Source of the DNA: Pelagibius sp050290145
GTDB lineage: Bacteria > Pseudomonadota > Alphaproteobacteria > Kiloniellales > Kiloniellaceae
Assembly (NCBI GenBank): GCA_050290145.1
Contig: JBNKHC010000289.1
Coordinates: 1 to 20,941 of the forward strand
DNA length: 20,941 bases
Direction of reading: 5' to 3'
Part shown: one piece after another, positions 6,278 through 12,882 of the stretch
How the letters are laid out: every line of letters starts with the position of its first letter
Numbering within the stretch: the first letter of the stretch is position 1
Notes under the pieces: generated by a model
Databases searched by the model: none
What the model was told of the DNA's origin: nothing
What the model saw: only the letters and a program-made list of their open reading frames with translations
Program-made: the position numbers and the translations under genes

Positions 6278-7393
6278 CAGCTGTGCCCGCGCCTCGCGGA
6301 AGGAAACCAGGCGGCGCTGCGTCTCGTCCCAAAGGGCGAGGCGCACGCAGCCGAGGCTCTGGCGCAGGGTCAGGCGGCTGACGCCCTTCAGCTCCGGAAA
6401 GTCGCGCAGGACCCGCGACAGGCGGTAGAAGGGGATGCGGCTGGAGAGGTGATGGACGTGGTGCATGCCGATGTTGGCGGTGAACCAGCGCAGCACGCCC
6501 GGCAGGTCGTAGTGGGAGCTGCCGCGCAGTGCCGCCTCGCTCAGGCTCCACTCGCCTTCCTCGGCCCAGTAGGTCTTCTCGAACTGGTGTTGCACGTAGA
6601 ACAGCCAGACGCCCAGCGCGGCGGCGCAGAGCGTGATCGGCAGCTGCACCAGCAGGAAGGGGCCGCTGCCGACCAGCCAGATGAGGCCGCCGACCAGGGC
6701 GGCGGTCGCCAGGTTGGTCGCCATGGCGCTGACCCAGGCCTGTCGCCGGTTGCGGCTTTGGCCGAAGGGAAAGCGGTGGCGCAGCACGAAGAGGTAGACC
6801 GGCCCGATACCGAACATCACCAGGGGATTGCGGTACAGGCGGTAGCGCAGGCGGCCCCAGAAGGTGAGGGCGCGGTACTCGCCCAGCGTCAGGGTGTCGA
6901 TGTCGCCGACGCCGCGGCGGTCCAGGTTGCCGGCGCCGGCGTGGTGAATGGCGTGGGCACGGCGCCAGGCGTCGTAGGGTGTCAGCGTCAGCACGCCGAG
7001 GGCCCGGCCGACCCAGTCGTTGGCGAGGCGGTGGCGGAAGAAGGCGCCGTGGCCGCAGTCGTGCTGGATCATGAAGAGCCGCACCAGCAGGCCGGCGGCG
7101 ATCAGCGAGGGCAGCAGCGATAGCTGCCAGTAGCCCAGGTGAATGGCCGTCCAGGCCAGGGCCCAGAGCCCCGCGAAGGGCAGGAAGGTGATGGCAATTT
7201 CAAGAATGCTGCGGGTGTGGCTCGGCTCCCGGTAGGGCGCCAGGGTGCGGGTCCAGTTCCGCGGCTCAGGTGATGAGGCCGCGGGCGAAGCCGGGCTGTG
7301 CTGCTGCTGTCGGGTCAAGTCTCTAGTTTCGTTGCCGTTTTCGCGGGCGGGCGCCGCCGGGCGCCGCCATGTTTTCCGGAGAGCTTGCGGCAT
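6263..7393 (-). CDS. Membrane fatty-acid desaturase
   Basis: This is an integral-membrane di-iron desaturase of about 376 residues. Its histidine boxes are HDCGH (residues 111-115), HAIHH (147-151) followed by AGAGNLD, and HHVHH (311-315), with an extra His in QHQFE near 269. The pattern resembles acyl-lipid delta-12/omega-type desaturases, which insert double bases-pair-free cis double bonds into membrane acyl chains using ferredoxin or a similar donor. Hydrophobic segments lie near residues 63-83, 87-105, 190-205 and 225-265. The start is uncertain: ATG at 7393 has no Shine-Dalgarno sequence and is followed by codons with lower GC in third positions; an in-frame TTG at 7318 would give 351 residues and fits the conserved start (RNWTRTLAPYREPS) better. 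The gene lies downstream of a cold-shock gene on the same strand, which fits a role in membrane fluidity. Confidence 0.85.
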   Translation of the reverse strand: MPQALRKTWRRPAAPARENGNETRDLTRQQQHSPASPAASSPEPRNWTRTLAPYREPSHTRSILEIAITFLPFAGLWALAWTAIHLGYWQLSLLPSLIAAGLLVRLFMIQHDCGHGAFFRHRLANDWVGRALGVLTLTPYDAWRRAHAIHHAGAGNLDRRGVGDIDTLTLGEYRALTFWGRLRYRLYRNPLVMFGIGPVYLFVLRHRFPFGQSRNRRQAWVSAMATNLATAALVGGLIWLVGSGPFLLVQLPITLCAAALGVWLFYVQHQFEKTYWAEEGEWSLSEAALRGSSHYDLPGVLRWFTANIGMHHVHHLSSRIPFYRLSRVLRDFPELKGVSRLTLRQSLGCVRLALWDETQRRLVSFREARAQLKAGG

Positions 7394-7431
7394 TAAGGTG
7401 AAGATACCGATAAGCCGACCCGGAAGTAAAA

Positions 7432-7462
7432 GGAGCCGCCCCTGTCTCCAGGTGGCGGCTCC
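7432..7462 (-). terminator. Intrinsic terminator-like hairpin downstream of the cold-shock gene
   Basis: A perfect 9-bp inverted repeat GGAGCCGCC (7432-7440) / GGCGGCTCC (7454-7462) with a 13-nt loop is followed on the minus strand by TTTTACTTCC. This has the stem and U-run expected of an intrinsic terminator for the cold-shock transcript, 38 nt past its stop codon. Confidence 0.65.
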
Positions 7463-7472
7463 CGAGCGCAGA

Positions 7473-7494
7473 TAGCGGCCTTGGCAGGCCGCTA
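7473..7494 (-). repeat. Second hairpin in the cold-shock gene 3' UTR
   Basis: TAGCGGCC (7473-7480) pairs perfectly with GGCCGCTA (7487-7494) across the 6-nt loop TTGGCA, immediately after the cold-shock stop codon. No U-run follows, so it may protect the 3' end or modulate termination together with the next hairpin. Confidence 0.5.
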
Positions 7495-7499
7495 GCGCG

Positions 7500-7709
7500 C
7501 TACTCTGCCTCGATCGTGCTGACGGCAGTCTTGCCGCTGCGCTGATCGATCTCGGTGTCAAACTTCACCTTCTGGCCTTCACGCAGGCTGTGGATGCCGG
7601 CGCGCTCCAGGGCAGTGGCGTGGACGAAAACGTCCTTCTGGCCGTCTTCCGGCTGGATGAAGCCGTAGCCACGCTGGTCGTTGTAGAACTTCACGGTGCC
7701 CGTAATCAT
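7500..7709 (-). CDS. cspA: Cold-shock domain protein (CspA family)
   Basis: The 69-residue product is a single cold-shock domain: TGTVKFYNDQRGYGFIQPEDG at the start, with RNP1-like GYGFIQ (14-19) and RNP2-like DVFVHATAL (26-34). These proteins bind single-stranded RNA and DNA, melt RNA structure at low temperature and can act as transcription antiterminators. An AAAGG about 8 nt before the ATG serves as ribosome site. The gene is preceded by a roughly 300-nt noncoding stretch, which could hold a long structured leader as in E. coli cspA, although no cold box was recognised. Two hairpins follow the stop codon, then the desaturase gene on the same strand. Which paralogue this is, and whether it is cold induced, cannot be told from sequence. 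Confidence 0.94.
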   Translation of the reverse strand: MITGTVKFYNDQRGYGFIQPEDGQKDVFVHATALERAGIHSLREGQKVKFDTEIDQRSGKTAVSTIEAE

Positions 7710-8014
7710 GGTATTTGCCTTTCACTAACGGGTTGCACGTGGGTGCGGGCGCACGAGAATTCGTCGCCGCAGTCCCGGGTCGTCGATTTTGGAGAGATAG
7801 TCTGAAACGTGCGCGCCCGTCAGTGACGTGGCGTAGCGGCCCAGTCAGTCGGCCAATATCGTCAGGAGATACATAGGCACTTTCCGCGCCGCTTGCAAGA
7901 TGATCCCTGCAAGCTCTTGCGCGGCCAAGCCTAATCAGGCCTGCATAAGGGCCCGGCGTCGGCCTAGAATGGAGGCTTCGCCGTCGTATCAGCCGTTTAA
8001 GAGGACCGCCGCGC
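7710..8014. other. 305-nt divergent intergenic region (cold-shock leader and membrane-protein promoter)
   Basis: This region has no convincing ORF. The left part would be the 5' UTR of the minus-strand cold-shock gene. The right part must hold the promoter of the gene at 8015; no good -35/-10 pair stood out. A perfect 7-bp inverted repeat, GCTTGCA (7891-7897) and TGCAAGC (7908-7914) with a 10-bp spacer, lies near its middle and is a possible operator. Confidence 0.4.
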
Positions 8015-8647
8015 ATGCCCATGGAAAGCGAAATCGACGATCTGGTCCGCCGTCTGGTCAGCCTGGAGGACGAGCTGGAACGCAAGCTGGAGGCCCAGCG
8101 CTCCAGGTTCCAGTACCACATAGAGAAAGAGCGGGCGGTTTTCGAGGAAAGTGTGCTGCGCCAGCACCGCAAGATCCGCATCGGCATTCTGACCTTTCTT
8201 CGCAGGTCGCCCCTGGCGACCCTGATCGTGGCGCCGGCGGTCTACGGCCTCATCGTGCCGCTGGTGCTCATGGATTTGAGCGTCACCGTCTTTCTCTGGA
8301 TCTGCTTTCCCGCCTGGGGCATGGAGCGGGTGCGGCGCGCCGACTACGTCATCGTCGACCGCCACCGCCTGGCCTACCTGAACGGCATCGAGAAGCTGAA
8401 CTGCGCCTACTGCGGCTATGCCAACGGCGTCATCGCCTACGCCCGCGAGGCGGCCAGCCGCTCGGAGCAGTACTGGTGCCCGATCAAGCACGCCCTGCGG
8501 GTGCGCTCTCCGCACAGCCGCTACCGCCGCTTTATCGACTATGGTGACGCCGAGGGCTTCCGTGACCAGCTCGACGCGCTGCGCGCCGAGGTGCGCCGGG
8601 GACAGGGCACCCCGGCGGGGCGGCGGCGGGAGCGGAACGACAACTGA
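8015..8647 (+). CDS. Conserved membrane protein with CxxC...CPIKH cysteine motif
   Basis: The 210-residue protein begins with a long coiled-coil-prone helix (about 1-55), has a hydrophobic hairpin at roughly 67-101 that should form one or two membrane segments, and then a cytoplasmic domain with LNCAYCGYANGVIAYARE (128-145) and EQYWCPIKHA (151-160). Cys130, Cys133, Cys155 and His159 have the spacing of a possible metal site. The same NCAYCGYANG / YWCPIKHA signature recurs in uncharacterised proteobacterial proteins as far as I recall, but I know no function. The tail after 195 is basic and probably disordered. GAGGA at 8001-8005 is 9 nt from the ATG; a second in-frame ATG at 8021 is possible. 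It stands alone, divergent from the cold-shock gene. Confidence 0.78.
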   Translation: MPMESEIDDLVRRLVSLEDELERKLEAQRSRFQYHIEKERAVFEESVLRQHRKIRIGILTFLRRSPLATLIVAPAVYGLIVPLVLMDLSVTVFLWICFPAWGMERVRRADYVIVDRHRLAYLNGIEKLNCAYCGYANGVIAYAREAASRSEQYWCPIKHALRVRSPHSRYRRFIDYGDAEGFRDQLDALRAEVRRGQGTPAGRRRERNDN

Positions 8648-8699
8648 GGGGTGCCGCAGGGCTCACGCGCACCGCGTTACCCCCTTTCTGTCCCTGCCA

Positions 8700-8732
8700 C
8701 GCCGCGAGGAAGGCTGGTAAGCTCGCGCGGCG
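8700..8732 (+). repeat. Imperfect hairpin upstream of the DUF900 hydrolase
   Basis: CGCCGCGAG (8700-8708) can pair with CTCGCGCGGCG (8722-8732) with a 2-nt bulge. It lies in the 124-nt gap between the membrane-protein and hydrolase genes. Without a U-run it is not a standard terminator; it may be a transcript-end structure or lie in the 5' leader. Confidence 0.3.
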
Positions 8733-8771
8733 CTGGGTTCAGCGTCCTGCAAGACAAGGGGGAGGACAGCC

Positions 8772-9833
8772 ATGGCTGTGAACATCTATTTCGGCACCAA
8801 CCGCAAAATCACCGGCGGGGCCAACCCGGAGATCGGCGAGGACTTCCACCCCAACCTGGACGAGCTGCGCTTCGGCAAGGTCAGCTTTGCCGGCAAGGAC
8901 CTCTACAAGAAGGACCTCGACAGCTTCATCAACAGCGGCCAGATCACCCTGGCCCCGGAGCGCCTGGACAAGGAAGACGCCGACAAGTCGAAGCTCGGCA
9001 GCAAGGCGGTCTTCGACGAGGTGCGCGCCGAGATGCTGAAGAAGGGTGACGCCCTGATCTTCGTGCACGGCTACGACCACACTTTCCGCGAGGCGGCGGG
9101 GCGCGCCGTACAGTTGCAGCAGTGGCTGGCCGCCGGCGGCAAGGACCTGACTCTGCTGCTCTTCACCTGGCCCTCCGCCGGGGCCGGGGTGGGGGTGCGC
9201 ACCTACCACGACGACCGCAAGCGGGCTGAGACCTCGGGCCTGGCCCTGGGCCGGGCGATCCTCAAGGCCACGGATTTCATCCGTAACACCCCGCGCGGCG
9301 AGCGCTGCGACGGACGCATTCACCTGATGTGCCACTCCATGGGCAACTGGGCCCTGCGCGGCGCGGTGCAGGCCATGCGTACCTTCGTCGGCAACAACAT
9401 CCCGCCGCTGTTCGACGAGGTCATTCTGGCCGCCGCCGACGAGGACGACGACACCCTGCAGGCGGGCCACAAGATCGCCCCGCTGCTGCGCGGCAGCCGG
9501 CGCCTGACGGTCTACTACAACCACCAGGACCTGGCCCTGAAGGCCAGCGACTACGCCATGGGCAACCCGGACCGCCTGGGCCGCAGCGGCCCGCGCGGCG
9601 CGGAGGGGCTCTCCTCGAAGGTCTCGGTGGTCAATGTGGCGCCGAAGGTGATCTGGGAGGCCAAGGGCGCCAACGGCTGGACCGCCGACCCCACGGGCCA
9701 CCAGTATTTCCGCAACAACGCCCGGGTGCGCCAGGACATCGTCCAGGTGCTGCAGGGCAAGCTGGACGAGGATTTCGCCACCGCCAAGGAACGCCGCAAG
9801 AACGACTTCGGCGACTATTGGCGGCTGGTCTAG
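8772..9833 (+). CDS. Alpha/beta hydrolase, DUF900 family
   Basis: The 353-residue protein shows an alpha/beta-hydrolase core of the DUF900 type: ALIFVHGYDHTF (94-105, oxyanion-hole HGY), LLLFTWPSAG (128-137), the nucleophile elbow CHSMGN (187-192, Ser189), a likely acid in AADEDDD (Asp223 region) and a likely catalytic His310 in GHQYFRN. Related proteins are putative esterases or lipases with no settled substrate. No signal peptide or lipobox is seen, so it is predicted cytoplasmic, unlike some secreted members of the family. GGGGGAGGA lies about 6 nt before the ATG. The first 80 residues (YFGTNRKIT...) form an N-terminal extension typical of this subgroup. It is the only gene in its transcription unit as far as can be seen. 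Confidence 0.84.
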   Translation: MAVNIYFGTNRKITGGANPEIGEDFHPNLDELRFGKVSFAGKDLYKKDLDSFINSGQITLAPERLDKEDADKSKLGSKAVFDEVRAEMLKKGDALIFVHGYDHTFREAAGRAVQLQQWLAAGGKDLTLLLFTWPSAGAGVGVRTYHDDRKRAETSGLALGRAILKATDFIRNTPRGERCDGRIHLMCHSMGNWALRGAVQAMRTFVGNNIPPLFDEVILAAADEDDDTLQAGHKIAPLLRGSRRLTVYYNHQDLALKASDYAMGNPDRLGRSGPRGAEGLSSKVSVVNVAPKVIWEAKGANGWTADPTGHQYFRNNARVRQDIVQVLQGKLDEDFATAKERRKNDFGDYWRLV

Positions 9834-9952
9834 GCGTCCGGCTAGAGTTTACCAGTCTGTTCTTGTAGATTTGCTTGCAGACTCGTGACGTCCGGGGTAC
9901 CCCATCTTCGGGCGGCCGGAATGGCTGGCCGGCGCCCGGGAAAACGCAAGCA

Positions 9953-11194
9953 ATGGATCGCACCATGAAACTTTGGCCGCGGATGAAGCTGCAGATCGGC
10001 TGGGGGGATCTTGCCGCCGGCGGCCTTGCCTGCCTTACGGCCGGCAAGCGGGAAGACCTGGTCGCCCGCGCCGAGTCCTACTGGCCCGGGGAGGACACCC
10101 TGCTGGCCTTCTCCGTGCGCAGCGGTTTCGACCTGCTGCTGCAGGCCCTGGAGCTCGATCCCGGCGACGAGATCATCTTTTCCGCCATGAATATCAACGG
10201 CATGGTGAACATCGTCCGGCGCGAGGGCTATCTGCCGGTGCCCATCGACTTCGACCTGGACAGCCTGACGCCGACGGTGGAATCCCTGGAGCGGGCAATC
10301 ACCCCGCGCTCCAAGGTGCTGATCGTCGCCCACCTGTTCGGCTGCCGCCTGCAGTTCGACCACCTGATCGACGCCGCCCACGAGGCGGGCCTCATCGTCG
10401 TCGAGGACTGTGCCCAGGTGTTCAACGGCCTCGACTACCCGGGCAACCCCAAGGCCGACCTCACCATGTTCTCCTTCGGCCCGCTGAAGAATGCCACGGC
10501 CCTGGGCGGCGCCCTGATGAACGTGCGCAAGCCGGACCTTCTGGAGAAGATGCGCGCCATCCAGACGGGCTATCCGATCCAGCCGACCAAGCGCCAGGCC
10601 AAGCGGGTCCTGCAGTTCGCCGGTCTCAAACTCCTGTCCCTGCCATTGGTTTTCGGCCTCATGCAGCAGTTCTATGCGCTGCAGGGCAAGGACTTCGAGG
10701 ACCAGGTGTCGGAGAAGGTGCGCAACGTCGCCAAGTACAAGAAGGCCAAGAGCCTGCGCATCCGCCCCTCGGCGGCATTGACTGCGCTGCTGTGCCGCCG
10801 CCTGGAGCGTTTCGACCTTGCGGTGCTGGAGCGCCGGGCGACCAAAGGCAGGCGCCTGCGGGAGCTGCTGGACGGTTGCATGACGCTGCCGGGCCAAGGC
10901 AACACCCATCACGACTACTGGGCCTTCCCGGCCGTGATCGAGGAAGCTTTGCCGTTTATCGCCGCGATGCGCCGCGAGGGCTTCGATGCTGCCAACCTGC
11001 CGCGCAACCAGGCTGTCGCCGCGCCGGAGGACCGCCCGGAGCTGGAGCCCCACGTGGCCGCAGAGTTGCTGAGCAAGCTGATCATCCTGCCGTGCTACGA
11101 CGACATGCAGGACAGCGAGCTGCAGCGCATGGCCGAGCTGGTGCGCCGGCTGGTGCCGGCGGCGGAGCCGATGCCCGCCCGGGCGGCTGAATAG
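9953..11194 (+). CDS. DegT/DnrJ/EryC1/StrS-family PLP aminotransferase
   Basis: The 413-residue protein has the fold-type I features of the DegT family: SVRSGFDLLLQAL (54-66), the PLP-ring stacking and Asp region VVEDCAQ (149-155, Asp152) and the Schiff-base lysine in FGPLKNATALGGA (Lys179). The family usually transfers an amino group from glutamate to keto-sugars, but members acting on other substrates exist. An unusual hydrophobic stretch at about 219-241 (LQFAGLKLLSLPLVFGLM) suggests a membrane-facing surface. No sugar-nucleotide or glycosyltransferase gene is nearby. Start: ATG 9953 is preferred; ATG 9965 (MKLWPRMK) is equally possible, as neither has a clear Shine-Dalgarno sequence. It lies 14 nt upstream of an AspH-like oxygenase gene and is probably co-transcribed with it. 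Confidence 0.85.
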   Translation: MDRTMKLWPRMKLQIGWGDLAAGGLACLTAGKREDLVARAESYWPGEDTLLAFSVRSGFDLLLQALELDPGDEIIFSAMNINGMVNIVRREGYLPVPIDFDLDSLTPTVESLERAITPRSKVLIVAHLFGCRLQFDHLIDAAHEAGLIVVEDCAQVFNGLDYPGNPKADLTMFSFGPLKNATALGGALMNVRKPDLLEKMRAIQTGYPIQPTKRQAKRVLQFAGLKLLSLPLVFGLMQQFYALQGKDFEDQVSEKVRNVAKYKKAKSLRIRPSAALTALLCRRLERFDLAVLERRATKGRRLRELLDGCMTLPGQGNTHHDYWAFPAVIEEALPFIAAMRREGFDAANLPRNQAVAAPEDRPELEPHVAAELLSKLIILPCYDDMQDSELQRMAELVRRLVPAAEPMPARAAE

Positions 11195-11208
11195 GGAGAG
11201 AGGTAAAG

Positions 11209-12015
11209 ATGCAACTGGCCGACAATTTCCGCGCCACGCGCCGCAAGAAGGTCAAGAAATTCGGCAAGCGGCTGATCCGCCGCCTGCGCGGCTTCCTCGC
11301 CGAGCAGTCCCTGGTCAGCAACGATCCGGTGATTGACCCCGCAGAGTTCTCCTTCCTGAAGCCCTTCGAGGAGCATTGGCAGGAGATCCATGACGAGCTG
11401 ACGAAGATCCTGGTCCACAAGGAGAGCGTGCCGGCCTTCGAGGAGGTCTCCTCCGACCAGAAGCGCATCGCCAAGGGCCAGCAGTGGCGCACCTTCATCC
11501 TCTACGGCTTCGGTTCCAAGCTGGAGAAGAACTGCGCCCACGCTCCATTTACCACCCGGCTGCTGGAACAGGTGCCGACCCTGCAGACGGCCTGGTTCTC
11601 GATCCTGGAACCCGGCTACCACATCACCGCGCACAAGGGTGTCACCAAGGGCATCCTGCGCGTCCACCTGGGCCTCGTCGTGCCGGACGACCGCGAGAAC
11701 TGCTACATGCGGATCGAGGACCAAAGATATCCATGGGAGCCGGGCAAGCTGATCGTCTTCGACGACACCTACGACCACGAGGTCAGGAACGATACGCCGC
11801 AGGAGCGGGTGGTGCTGCTGTTCGATTTCGTGCGCCCCATGCGCTTCTGGGGCCGGGTGTTGAACTGGATCTTCATCCAGGGCCTGAAGATGACCGCCTA
11901 TTACCAGGAGCCCAAGGCGCGCATGAAGGGCTTCGAGGAGCAGTTCGAGGCGGCGACCCGCCGGGCCGACCGCATCCTGGAAGGCATGGGCGACGAAGCG
12001 ACTGCGCAGCGCTAG
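11209..12015 (+). CDS. Aspartyl/asparaginyl beta-hydroxylase-family 2-oxoglutarate oxygenase
   Basis: The 268-residue protein carries the AspH-type jelly-roll: FSILEPGYHITAHKG (130-144), RVHLGLVVP (151-159), FDDTYDHEVRN (184-194) and RVVLLFDFVRP (200-210). His142 and His190 are the iron ligands. Gly144 stands where most 2-oxoglutarate oxygenases have an acidic ligand, as is normal in the AspH/LpxO group, and Arg200 should bind the co-substrate. The N-terminus is strongly basic (RRKKVKKFGKRLIRRLR, 11-27) and the segment 211-232 is hydrophobic and aromatic, both suiting attachment to a membrane surface. The family includes lipid A and ornithine-lipid hydroxylases as well as peptide hydroxylases. 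A purine-rich GGGAGAGAGG precedes the ATG. Likely in an operon with the aminotransferase. Confidence 0.87.
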   Translation: MQLADNFRATRRKKVKKFGKRLIRRLRGFLAEQSLVSNDPVIDPAEFSFLKPFEEHWQEIHDELTKILVHKESVPAFEEVSSDQKRIAKGQQWRTFILYGFGSKLEKNCAHAPFTTRLLEQVPTLQTAWFSILEPGYHITAHKGVTKGILRVHLGLVVPDDRENCYMRIEDQRYPWEPGKLIVFDDTYDHEVRNDTPQERVVLLFDFVRPMRFWGRVLNWIFIQGLKMTAYYQEPKARMKGFEEQFEAATRRADRILEGMGDEATAQR

Positions 12016-12105
12016 ATCAATCTGAAAGGTTCAAGCGACCCGCGTCCGTCTGGGCGCGGGCTGCTCCAGGCCGCGGGCTGCCTCTCCGGTCCCGCGGGGC
12101 GCAGA

Positions 12106-12735
12106 TCAGAAGAGATACTTGATCCCGGCCATGACCGAGTGGCTCTGGTACTCGACGTCCAGGCCCTGGAATTTCGCGTCCTCGGTGATCAGGAAGCGGT
12201 AGTCCAGCGAGACGGCAAGATGCTCGTCGAACTGGTAGCCGAGCCCGCCGCCGAGCTGGCCGCCGATGACAAAGTCGCTGTCGTTGTCGAAGCTGACCCC
12301 GCCGATCGACGCATCTTTGATATCGATGTGAATGCCGCCGAAGCCGCCACCGGCATAGGGCATGAAGCCGCTGTCCCCGATCTGCCAGTTGAGCCAGCCA
12401 TTGGCCATCCAGACGAAGGACTGCACATAGCCGCTGCTGGTAGACGAGAATCCTGAGGCCGAGAATTCATCGGCGTCGTTGTAGCGGTAGGAAAATTCGC
12501 CTTCGGCATCGATGGAGAGATTGTCTGTCAAGCCGAAGCGATAACCGAGGACGCCACCGACCACAAAGCCGGTGTCGGTCGAGGCCTCGCCGTCGATTCC
12601 GCCTCCGTCGATATCGCTGTCCTGCAGGAAGTTGGCGCCGCCGTGGGCGCCGAAATAGAACTGCGCATTGGCCGCCGAGGTCGCGGCGAGCAACAGTCCC
12701 AGGGATGTACAAATTGCGGTCAACAACCGTCGCAT
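12106..12735 (-). CDS. Outer-membrane beta-barrel protein
   Basis: The 209-residue product has a clear Sec signal peptide, MRRLLTAICTSLGLLLAATS then AANA, with cleavage expected after Ala24 before QFYFG. The mature part has alternating hydrophobic strands separated by Gly/Asp/Ser turns (YFGAHGGANFL, FVVGGVLGYRFGL, LSIDAEGEFSYRYN, FMPYAGGGFGGIHI, AVSLDYRFLI, HSVMAGIKYLF) and ends in phenylalanine, the usual signal for BAM insertion. By size it is an eight-stranded OmpA/Opa-like porin-family barrel. The ATG at 12735 is chosen because it gives the signal peptide; upstream in-frame starts add an unrelated segment. Its function, whether structural, adhesive or surface antigen, is unknown. It lies downstream of iorAB in the same direction, with a 147-nt gap. 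Confidence 0.88.
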   Translation of the reverse strand: MRRLLTAICTSLGLLLAATSAANAQFYFGAHGGANFLQDSDIDGGGIDGEASTDTGFVVGGVLGYRFGLTDNLSIDAEGEFSYRYNDADEFSASGFSSTSSGYVQSFVWMANGWLNWQIGDSGFMPYAGGGFGGIHIDIKDASIGGVSFDNDSDFVIGGQLGGGLGYQFDEHLAVSLDYRFLITEDAKFQGLDVEYQSHSVMAGIKYLF

Positions 12736-12882
12736 CTGGCCCCCCGAGCCTGGATAAAATGCAAAACGGGATTGAGCGGGCTTCCCTGCCACTCTCGCAG
12801 AAGTCTATGCGCGACAGGGTTGCCGATACAACAGATAATCAGTGTGGAAGTTCCGCGACCACCGTGAGACAGGCGTTGCGGT

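Noticed and set aside
12039..12060. Inverted repeat CCCGCG / CGCGGG between the oxygenase gene and the outer-membrane gene
   Set aside because: The stem is 6 bp with a 10-nt loop and there is no U-run on either strand. Such pairs are expected by chance in GC-rich DNA, so I did not call it a terminator.
12804..12831. TTGTAT / CATAGA pair on the minus strand as promoter of the outer-membrane gene
   Set aside because: The -35 matches consensus at only three of six positions; such matches are frequent by chance.
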